64,000 bases of DNA from JAFGDI01 sp963667715 (GTDB taxonomy: Bacteria; Planctomycetota; Phycisphaerae; Sedimentisphaerales; SM23-30): positions 992,001 through 1,056,000 of the forward strand of contig OY763926.1 in the NCBI GenBank assembly GCA_963667715.1. The letters run 5' to 3'. Below are positions 43,561 through 52,500 of this stretch, piece after piece. The notes under the pieces are model-generated. The model had not been told where the DNA came from. It searched no databases and worked only from the letters and a program-made list of their open reading frames with translations. Numbering within the stretch: the first letter of the stretch is position 1; each line of letters starts with the position of its first letter. The position numbers and the translations under genes are program-made.

Positions 43561-45239
43561 ACACTCCAGATAAACACAATAATTTAGAAGAGCTTATCCT
43601 ACAGGAATTAGATGGGGATTGTGCAGATTTTGAGCTGCTAAATGAACATTTGGCAAGTGATCCAGAACTTATGGACCATTATCTGGACTTTATCTCTTTA
43701 TGTGCCGTCTTATCTCCTGAAGTAGCAATTGATATACCTGAGGACAATTCCTTTGATATAGAATGTGACCAGCTTTCTGAGCTGTGCGCGGCTCTGGCAG
43801 AAGAAGAGAATAATGCGGAGTCGACCGAGATCTATAGCGAAATCAGAGAATTGGCCTGTCCAGTTGCGACAGGAAGTGGTCGCAGCGGCGGGTTCCGTCA
43901 GAAGGTATGTAACTTACCGTACTATTCTACTCTTTTCCTGATAGCAGTTATGCTATTAGGGATCTCCTATGTATATACACATCCGCGTCACATCCCACAA
44001 GATGTGGCGACGGTTGTGGATACCTACATGGTTAAGTGGGGCCATGCTGAGCATGACCTTGGTTTTGGAGATCGTATATTTGATGATAGTGAAATACATC
44101 ATCTACTGCGAGGGGTATTAAAAATACAATTTGATAATGGAGCAACGATAGTAGTTGAAGCTCCGGCAAAGTTTGCAATAGAAGATAATGACAAGATGAG
44201 AGTGAAGTTTGGTAAGCTCTCTACTTATGTTCCAAAGCAGGCGGTAGGTTTCAGAGTAAACACACCCGGCTGTAGTATTATAGACCTTGGAACGGAATTT
44301 GGTATTGATGTTTCTGTTCGAGGTGAAACCTCGGTTCATATGTTTAAGGGCAGGGCATCTGTAGTAACCGCTACTGACGGCCAGGTTCATCAGGGACAGG
44401 TACTGGAAGCAAGTGAAGCCCGTAAAATAACAGTTACAGGTAAAGTGAGTAATACAGAATTTCGAGAGAGAGATTTTGTGAGAAATTTTGCATCTCGTGA
44501 GGCTATTATCTGGAGCGGGCAGGATTTATCTTTGGCTAGTATTGCAAGCGGTGCTAATGGTATCGAGCCTGCGAAAGAAAATTATGGTATAGACCCAATA
44601 ACCGGAGCTTTGAAATACGGTAATGAAGAAGATCGTGTAAAGCTGCCTGATGGTTCTGAAATAGACAGGTACATAACAGTGTCTAAGCTGGATTTTGTTG
44701 ATGGTATATTCTCGCCGGATGGCGAGTATGGTCCAGTTCAGATCAATTCAGCGGGGGATACCTATGATGGTTTTGGCAATACTGATGGTATGTCCTATAT
44801 GACCATAGGCGCTCATAAAATAGTACATATGTTCACTGCGTCAGCCGGGAGGATTCTCAAGGCAATGTATCTTGAAGGCTGCGAGGGCAGTAATTATGAG
44901 AATTTATGTTTACATGCAAATTCCGGCATAACCTTCGATCTGAAAAAGATTAGAGAGGCTATGCCTTTTGTTGATATTAAAAGATTTAGTAGTCTGTACG
45001 GTATCCCAAGTGGCCTTGGCGATGATATAACCGCAGACTTCTATGTTTTTGTTGATGGCCAGGCCCGGATGATAAAGAGGGAAGTGTCAGATACTGACAA
45101 GCCGGGCAGAGTGGAAGTTGAAATAAGCGATACAGACAGATTTCTCACCCTGGTCTGCACCGAGGGAGAAAATAACTTTGGAGATTGGACTTTATTTGTA
45201 AATCCAAGATTAGAGCTTGAAGAGTCAAGCTCGCATTGA
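43557..45239 (+). CDS. FecR-domain anti-sigma/sensor protein with C-terminal NPCBM-like domain, copy 1
   Basis: About 560 residues from TTG 43557, which overlaps the sigma stop as TTGA and has GGAGG at good spacing. The N-terminal ~115 residues are acidic and cytoplasmic, then one membrane helix (LFLIAVMLLGISYVY, about residues 122-140). The periplasmic FecR domain covers about 185-290, with LKIQFDNGATIVVEAPAKF and NTPGCSIIDLGTEFG. The last ~180 residues look like an NPCBM carbohydrate-binding domain: LHANSGITFDLKKIR, KRFSSLYGIP, VDGQARMIKR, LTLVCTEGENN. FecR proteins usually receive a signal from an outer-membrane TonB transducer; none is here, so direct glycan sensing is inferred. Confidence 0.82.
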   Translation: MNTPDKHNNLEELILQELDGDCADFELLNEHLASDPELMDHYLDFISLCAVLSPEVAIDIPEDNSFDIECDQLSELCAALAEEENNAESTEIYSEIRELACPVATGSGRSGGFRQKVCNLPYYSTLFLIAVMLLGISYVYTHPRHIPQDVATVVDTYMVKWGHAEHDLGFGDRIFDDSEIHHLLRGVLKIQFDNGATIVVEAPAKFAIEDNDKMRVKFGKLSTYVPKQAVGFRVNTPGCSIIDLGTEFGIDVSVRGETSVHMFKGRASVVTATDGQVHQGQVLEASEARKITVTGKVSNTEFRERDFVRNFASREAIIWSGQDLSLASIASGANGIEPAKENYGIDPITGALKYGNEEDRVKLPDGSEIDRYITVSKLDFVDGIFSPDGEYGPVQINSAGDTYDGFGNTDGMSYMTIGAHKIVHMFTASAGRILKAMYLEGCEGSNYENLCLHANSGITFDLKKIREAMPFVDIKRFSSLYGIPSGLGDDITADFYVFVDGQARMIKREVSDTDKPGRVEVEISDTDRFLTLVCTEGENNFGDWTLFVNPRLELEESSSH

Positions 45240-45315
45240 AAGGGAAAATGAAATGGAAAAAACGAGGTCTAAACTGAAACAATTAACTCTAACACAATTT
45301 TTGGAGGGCGTACAA

Positions 45316-48300
45316 ATGACGCAGAAAAAAACTTTGTTGCTTGCATTGGCCGGTATCTTATCGATGCTGTTTGCCGGTTCAGTACAGGCGGAACGCAGTG
45401 TAACAGACTGCATTGACATTGTCGACGGCACATTCACTTGTGGCGGTCAGATCAGTGATTTTGAATCTGGCGGTAAGATCTTTGATGGTCGTACAGATAC
45501 AAAATGGCTGGATAACTCAGTAGCGTGGAACGATGCTGAAACAGAGCATCTTTCATGGGTTATTCTCGACTTTAAAGATGACGAATCATATGTACTGGAT
45601 AATTATACAATTACCTATGCAAATGATGATAAGTCTCGTGCACCTAAGGATTGGACTGTTGAAGGTTCAAACGATGGTGAAAGCTGGACAGTTATTAGTA
45701 CCGTTACAGGTGAAGCAGGTTGGGAACTGTTCCAAGAACGCCCATTTGGCACTGTAGACCCTAACGATGCTGAAGCAACAAACTCTGAAGCTTATAAGAT
45801 GTATAAGCTTGCTATTACTGCAAATAACGGCAGTGCTAATTTGATGCAGATTTCAGAGTTTGGTCTTTTTGATAGTGAAGGTACAAAGCTTCCTGCTATG
45901 GCTGGTATCCTTTCAGCGAGAAACCAAATCCATGATGGTGAAGGTTTTATGAACGCTATTGATAATACTGACGCCAAATGGCTTTCAAATAATCCAGCTG
46001 GCGATTATAATTCATGGCTGAGATATCAGTTTATCAATCAACCATATGCAATTAATGGTTATTCAATTGCATCTTGTGGTGATGCTCATGATCGTGATCC
46101 GCACACTATTGTATTGAAGGCATCTAATGACGGTGAAAACTGGGTAGAACTTGACAGTCGTGAAGGTGAAAGCTGGTCAGAGTGGTACCAGCGTCGTGAA
46201 TTTGAGTTTGATAACTCAACTCCATACTACTACTACCAGGTTGACCTGACATCAAATAGCACATTAACTGGTTTGTCAGAATTTGAGCTGTTGTCAATTA
46301 TCGATTCTCCGCAGATCACTTCTGTAACTCCTGTTAACTACAGCACAACAGCATTAGATCCTGTTGTTCTTAGTTGGGAAACAGTAAGAGCTTCAGCAGC
46401 AGCTACATATAATGTAACTGTTAAAGCTGGCAGCACAACAATATTTGAAGCAACTGGCCTGACAGAAAAAACTGTTGAAATCCCAGCTGCCAGCATTATT
46501 GATGATACAGTTTACACATGGACTGTTGATATTGTTGATAATGTTGAAACTGGTACAACAGTATTCCCAGGTGATAGCAACCAGTTCCGTGTACTTCGTC
46601 ATAGCGAAGAAGTTCTTGCCTGGAATATGGATGCATTTGGTTCTAGCACTGTTTACAGCTATGAAATGCCTGTAACAGGTGTAACTGTTAAAGCTTCAAG
46701 TATTGAAGGTGATAACAGAGCTGCTGGCCAGACTCTTGGAGTAGGTTTCTCGATTGACCCATCAATTGCAGATCCAAACGGTTTGAAGCATACTTACTGG
46801 CCATGGGATTCATGGATCTCACATCCAGATCAGGAAGGTACAACCTGGATTCAGTATGATTTTGAAGAAGAAACCAGCATTGGCGATATGCTTATCTGGA
46901 ACCATAACTGTGCAAAAGAATACTACGATAGTGAAAACAATCGTGGCATGAAGAATGTAGTTATTGGCTACACACTTGAAGAAAATGATGATCCAAACTG
47001 GATTCCAGTTGGTGATTTCCTGATTCCGATCGGAACAGGTATTGATGGAGTTGGTCCTAGCCTGATCGTGCCATTTGATGGTATCGTAGCTAAGGCTGTT
47101 CGTATCTCTGCTGCTGAAGAAGACAGCAACTGGGGTGCAGCTGGTAATATGCATGCACTTGCAGAAGTTCGCTTCGGTAAGTACAATGAGTTTATGGTGT
47201 CACATTCTATGACTGATGGCAGTGGCAATGGTAACAATGCAGCTACATACAACAGTCCTGAACTCGTAGGTGGTCCTAACGATGCTGACAATGATGCGAC
47301 TAAGTCAATATCTGGTTCAGCTCTTGATCTGAAGATCACTGGTTCATTGTTCCTGGCAAGAAATAACCCATCAGTAGAAACTCTGCCTCTGGGTCTTGAC
47401 GACAACTGCAATAGCAGCTGGTCAATGAACTTCTTCACTCTGCTTCCAGAGCAGGCTGCTGATCTTTCATTCTTTGTTGGTTTCGGTGATTATGCTGAAG
47501 GTACTGGCCGTTACATTGCTAAGTTCGCAGATGGTATCCACTTCTGGGGCGGCGATAATACTGATGGTGTTTCAAATGTTCCGTTCGATCTTAACCGTTG
47601 GCAGATGATTACTGCAACTTATGCAGATAATACATTGAAGATGTATAAGAATGGTGAAGAGATCTATAGCGGTACAGTTGAGCTAGGTTTGGCATCTCCA
47701 ACTGTTACAGTTGGTGGTGATACACCTTGGAACCTTGCAAATCTTGACGGTATTATTGATGAGTTCACAATGTACAGAGGTGCATTGAGCCAGACTGAGA
47801 TCGATGCTCTGCTGGAAGCAATGCCAAGTCAGTATGATGCAATCAATCCAATTCCTGCAACAGGTACAGTAGCAGTAGCAACTGACCCTATCCTGAGCTG
47901 GGAAGCTCCACTGGATGCATATGATCCTACATATACTGTTTATATTGGTACTGATGCTGAAAATATGACAGCTGTTGCAACTGGTCTGGTTGATCCTACA
48001 TTTGACCTTGGCGAGCTTGCTGAGCCTCTGGCATTTGGTACTACATATTCTTGGATGGTTGATACAGCTTCAGGTACAGAAAGTGATACCTGGACCTTTA
48101 CAACTGTTGGTCCAGAATCAGCTGCTGTTGAAGCACTGGTATGGGACTTTGAAGAAACTGGTGTTCTCAATATGAACTATGAAGTTGGTATTGAAGATAT
48201 CACAGCTACAGCGTCAAGTTTCGAACAGCCATCAACATGGCGTGAACCTTGGAAGGCTGTAAATGGTTATGGTCTGACTGTTGATCCACTGGAAGCAAAT

Positions 48301-49488
48301 CCTGCCCTGGCATTCTCACACAGTAACCAGGCTACTATGGGTTGGTGTTCAGTTGGTGAATCAGATCCTAAGCCTTGGATCCAGTTTGAATTTGATGAGA
48401 CTTATCCAATTGGTACAGTTCTTATCTGGAACCATAATGTAGATCCTACCTGGTCAAGTGAAGTTGATCGTGGTATGAGAAATGTTGTTATCAAGTACAG
48501 CCCGAATGTTGAAGATGGTTCAGAACCAAATTCATGGGTTAAACTTGGTGATTATGAGCTTGCTGTCGGTTTGAGCGTTGATGCTGAAACACCAATACCA
48601 TACGGTACTGCAATCGACTTCAATGGCAAGAATGCCAGAAGCGTAAGAATCGAAGCAGCTGATACTAATAGCAACTGGGGTGCAACCAACAATATGCATG
48701 GTCTTGCTTATGTAAGATTTGGTATTGATGGCACAACAGCTCAGGCTCAGACAGTTGCAGATGCAACTGCTAATGGCAACGATGGTGCTGGTTATGCTGA
48801 ATTTGTAGATGGTCTTGGTAGCGGCACAGCAGCTAAACTTGCTGGTGCAAACACATTCCTTGACTGTACTCCTACAAATGCAGAAGCTCTGCCTCTGGCA
48901 GCTACTGACCAGTGGTCAATCAACATGTACATCAATTCTCAGGAAATTCCAGGCGGTGCTTCACTGTTTGGTGGTTTTGGTGGCTCTGCTGTTGGTACAG
49001 GTCGTTTCGTTGGTGACTTCAATGGCGTACACTTCTGGGGTGGTGACAACACTGACCTGGGAGCTCCAGTTCGTCAGTTGTTCGCACAGTGGCAGATGGT
49101 TACAGTTACTTATACGGGTTCTAACATGTATATGTATCTGAACGGTCAGCCTATAGCTGCTGCATACGGTCTGACACTTGAAGATGCTGCTGAATTTGTA
49201 ACTCTCAACGGCATGAACGGCTGGGGTTATAACTTCAACGGTCTGGTAGATGATTACACAATCTACACAGGTGTTCTAACACGTGCTGAAATGGCTACTC
49301 TTGCTGAAAGAGTACCAGCAGTAGGTGACTTTGACATGAACGGTGTTATCAATACAGTTGACCTTGCTGAACTGGCAGGCGAATGGCTGGTTGATGTTAC
49401 TACTCCTGTCGTAGCTGACTTGAATGACGACTCAAGCGTTGACCTGCTTGACGTAGCCATTCTGGCAGAAAGTTGGATGCAAAACTAA
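45316..49488 (+). CDS. Giant secreted discoidin/LamG/dockerin surface protein 1
   Basis: About 1390 residues from ATG 45316, preceded by GGAGG; the open frame extends upstream, but this Met opens a signal peptide (TLLLALAGILSMLFAGSVQA). Modules in order: two discoidin (F5/8 C-like) domains (GGKIFDGRTDTKWLDN; then a second ending near residue 330), an Fn3-like domain (PVNYSTTALDPVVLSW), a third discoidin-like domain, a LamG domain (DGSGNGNNAATYN, PLGLDDNCNSSWSMNFF), then again Fn3-like, discoidin-like and LamG domains, so that block is duplicated. It ends in two dockerin-type repeats (FDMNGVINTVDLAELAG, DLNDDSSVDLLDVAILAES). Probable cell-surface glycan-binding protein. Codon use is strongly biased, suggesting high expression. 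No catalytic motif is seen. Confidence 0.78.
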   Translation: MTQKKTLLLALAGILSMLFAGSVQAERSVTDCIDIVDGTFTCGGQISDFESGGKIFDGRTDTKWLDNSVAWNDAETEHLSWVILDFKDDESYVLDNYTITYANDDKSRAPKDWTVEGSNDGESWTVISTVTGEAGWELFQERPFGTVDPNDAEATNSEAYKMYKLAITANNGSANLMQISEFGLFDSEGTKLPAMAGILSARNQIHDGEGFMNAIDNTDAKWLSNNPAGDYNSWLRYQFINQPYAINGYSIASCGDAHDRDPHTIVLKASNDGENWVELDSREGESWSEWYQRREFEFDNSTPYYYYQVDLTSNSTLTGLSEFELLSIIDSPQITSVTPVNYSTTALDPVVLSWETVRASAAATYNVTVKAGSTTIFEATGLTEKTVEIPAASIIDDTVYTWTVDIVDNVETGTTVFPGDSNQFRVLRHSEEVLAWNMDAFGSSTVYSYEMPVTGVTVKASSIEGDNRAAGQTLGVGFSIDPSIADPNGLKHTYWPWDSWISHPDQEGTTWIQYDFEEETSIGDMLIWNHNCAKEYYDSENNRGMKNVVIGYTLEENDDPNWIPVGDFLIPIGTGIDGVGPSLIVPFDGIVAKAVRISAAEEDSNWGAAGNMHALAEVRFGKYNEFMVSHSMTDGSGNGNNAATYNSPELVGGPNDADNDATKSISGSALDLKITGSLFLARNNPSVETLPLGLDDNCNSSWSMNFFTLLPEQAADLSFFVGFGDYAEGTGRYIAKFADGIHFWGGDNTDGVSNVPFDLNRWQMITATYADNTLKMYKNGEEIYSGTVELGLASPTVTVGGDTPWNLANLDGIIDEFTMYRGALSQTEIDALLEAMPSQYDAINPIPATGTVAVATDPILSWEAPLDAYDPTYTVYIGTDAENMTAVATGLVDPTFDLGELAEPLAFGTTYSWMVDTASGTESDTWTFTTVGPESAAVEALVWDFEETGVLNMNYEVGIEDITATASSFEQPSTWREPWKAVNGYGLTVDPLEANPALAFSHSNQATMGWCSVGESDPKPWIQFEFDETYPIGTVLIWNHNVDPTWSSEVDRGMRNVVIKYSPNVEDGSEPNSWVKLGDYELAVGLSVDAETPIPYGTAIDFNGKNARSVRIEAADTNSNWGATNNMHGLAYVRFGIDGTTAQAQTVADATANGNDGAGYAEFVDGLGSGTAAKLAGANTFLDCTPTNAEALPLAATDQWSINMYINSQEIPGGASLFGGFGGSAVGTGRFVGDFNGVHFWGGDNTDLGAPVRQLFAQWQMVTVTYTGSNMYMYLNGQPIAAAYGLTLEDAAEFVTLNGMNGWGYNFNGLVDDYTIYTGVLTRAEMATLAERVPAVGDFDMNGVINTVDLAELAGEWLVDVTTPVVADLNDDSSVDLLDVAILAESWMQN

Positions 49489-49526
49489 TTAAATTAACAT
49501 TAAATTAGTATTCAATTTTATAATAT

Positions 49527-49565
49527 ATACCAGGCTGGGAACTGTTCTCAGCCTGGTATTTTATT
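49527..49565 (+). terminator. Terminator after surface protein 1
   Basis: ATACCAGGCTGGGAA pairs with TTCTCAGCCTGGTAT (G-U) with a small loop, then a T-rich tract. It precedes the GH38 gene by under 40 bases. Confidence 0.75.
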
Positions 49566-49596
49566 TTAACTAGAGATAGAGATTGGAAAGATGATA

Positions 49597-52500
49597 ATGG
49601 AAAACTTAAGAGTAAAGAAAAGTACGTATCGGGTAAGTTGCTATCATACTATATTATCAATGTTATTATTATATCTTGTGCCTATTGGTACTGTTCAAGC
49701 TGAGCCGAGTTATGATCTTTCCACGGAAAAAGTTCTTTATACTGTTGGAACTGCTCACCTGGACACTCAGTGGCAGTGGACTATAAAGAATACAATAGAT
49801 AGTTATATTAAAAAGACACTTGATGATAACTTCTCAAGATTTGAGAAGTATCCGGGTTATATATTCAACTTTGAAGGTGCCTTCCGCTATATGCTTATGA
49901 AGGAGTATTACCCGCAGCGATACCAGACTATGGCAGATTATATCGATCAGGGTCGCTGGCATATAACCGGCAGTACTCTGGAACAGGGTGATATGAACGT
50001 TGTTTCGCCGGAATCTATGATAAGGCAGACTCTTATCGGTAATAATTATTTCGAGGATGAGTTTGGTAAGAGAAGTACAGATATTTTCCTTCCAGACTGT
50101 TTTGGTTTTTCCTATACCATGCCGACCTGGATGTCGCATTGTGGCCTTAATGGGTTTTCATCTCAGAAGCTTTCCTGGGGCGGTGCTGTGCCGGAGCCGT
50201 TTAGTATTGGTGTATGGCAGGGGCCGGACGGCTCGTCAGTAATCGCAGCTTTAAAGCCGGGGGCTTATAACAGCCAGATAACTTCCGATCTAAGCAATGA
50301 TCAGGGGTGGTTAAACCGGATCAACTCAAATGGAAATAATTATGGCGTATATGCGGAGTATATGTATCACGGTGTCGGTGACACAGGTGGGGCACCTACA
50401 GAGACTTCCTGTCAGGGTTTGCTGGATAGTATGGCAGGTACCGGGCCAGTAAAAGTAGTGAGTGCAGGTTCTGATGATATATATAAGGATATTACCCCAG
50501 CGCAAAGAGCTGGGTTGCCGGTTTATGATGGTGAGCTGCTTATGACACAGCATGGCAGCGGATGTTATACTTCGCAAGCGGCCATGAAGCGTTGGAATCG
50601 TAAAAATGAATTGCTGGGAGACTCGGCAGAGCGAGCCGCAGTTATGGCAGAATTGCTGGGAGCGGATAATTATCCACAGGAAATTCTTGACGCGGCCTGG
50701 ATAAGATTTCTCTGGCATAGTTTCCATGATGATCTTACCGGAACGAGTATTCCGGAAGCTTATCATTATTCCTGGAATGATGAAATTCTGTCGATGAATC
50801 AGTTTGCAGGGGTAATGGAAAGTAGTATTGGCGGCGTTTGTCAGGGGCTTAATACTAACGTAGAAGGTAAGGCTGTTGTTGTATATAATCCGCTGGCTCT
50901 GGATCGCAGTGATATTGTAGAGGCTACAGTAACATATGAGACAGAAGTTCCAGACGCGGTAAAGGTATATGCTGATGGTGTAGAAGTGCCTTCACAGATA
51001 ATCGGTCGTGAGCCAGATAAGCTTACAATATTGTTTGCAGCAGAACTTGAATCTGTTTCGTTGAAGGTATTTGATGTTCGTTCGTCAGAAGAAGCATGCT
51101 CTTTGGATACTGGTTTGAGTATTGATGGTAATGTATTAGAGAATGAACTGTACCGTGTTGTAGTTAATGGTGCAGGTGATATATCTTCTATCTATGATAA
51201 AGTAAATTCCAGGGAAATTCTTGCCGGAGCTTGTCGTCTGGAGCTGTTGGAAGATCATTCGACATTCTGGCCAGCCTGGGAGATTACCTATGATGATGTC
51301 CAGAGAACGCCATACGGCTATGTTTCTGGTTTAGCTAAAATAAGAGTAGTAGAAAATGGTCCGGTTAGAGTGGCTCTGGAAGTAACCCGCACCTGTGGTG
51401 AAGCTGGTAGTGTTTCTACATTTATTCAGAAGATAGCTCTTACTGCTGGTAATGCCGGTGGTGATAAAGTTGTAGTTAATAACCTTGTTGACTGGCGTAC
51501 AAAAGAGACTATGGTTAAAGCTGTATTTCCATTAAATGCATCAAATGGTTATGCAACCTATGATCTGGGAATGGGTACTATCGAAAGAAGTAATAATAAA
51601 TCAAATATGCATGAGGTGCCAGCTCAACAATGGGCAGATATTACCGATGCTGATGGTGGTTTTGGTGTTGCTATCTTGAGTGAATGTAAGTACGGCTGGG
51701 ATAAGCCGGCGGATAATAAATTGCGTTTGACATTATTGCATACTCCGGAAGTTACAGATCGCTATGTTGACGAAGGTACTCTTGATATTGGTCAGCATAA
51801 ATTCAGTTATGCCATAGCCCCGCACAGTGGAGGTTGGGACGATGGCCTTGTGCCACAGGCGGCCGCTGGTTTCAATCAGCAGCCAGTTGCGTTTGAGTCT
51901 GAGAAGCACGATGGTGTTTTAGGACAGGAATATTCGATGGTGGAGATCAGTAATCCACAGGTTATGATCAAGGTGGTTAAAAAAGCAGAGCGTTCAAATG
52001 AGATAATAGTAAGAGTACAGGAGCTGTATGGTCGTTCAGCTAATAATGTAAGATTGTCCTTTGATGGGAATATTACAGCTGCACGACAGGTTGATGGCTG
52101 TGAACGGTATTTGAGTGATCTGGCTGTGGATAATGGAGATATCGTATTTGATATTGATGCATATGAGCCTATGACATTTGCAGTGGAGGTTGCGTCAGGT
52201 GTTGATGATCTGGGCGAGACACAAACTTTACCTTTGAGTTTGTCACATTTGTATAATGTTGATGCGTTCAGCTATGATAGCAATCGTTCAGATGGAAATC
52301 TGGTAGATGGTATGACTATTCCGGCAGAGCTTATGACTGATACTCTCGTGATAAATGGTGTTGATTTTAATATAGGTTCTCGTGCAAATGGCAGTAAAAA
52401 TGCTGTAAGTTGTGCCAGACAGGCTTTGTATGTTGGCGGTGGTTACGATTCGATATATATTCTGGCAGCGTCCAGAAGAGGCGATACAACCGGGACGTTC

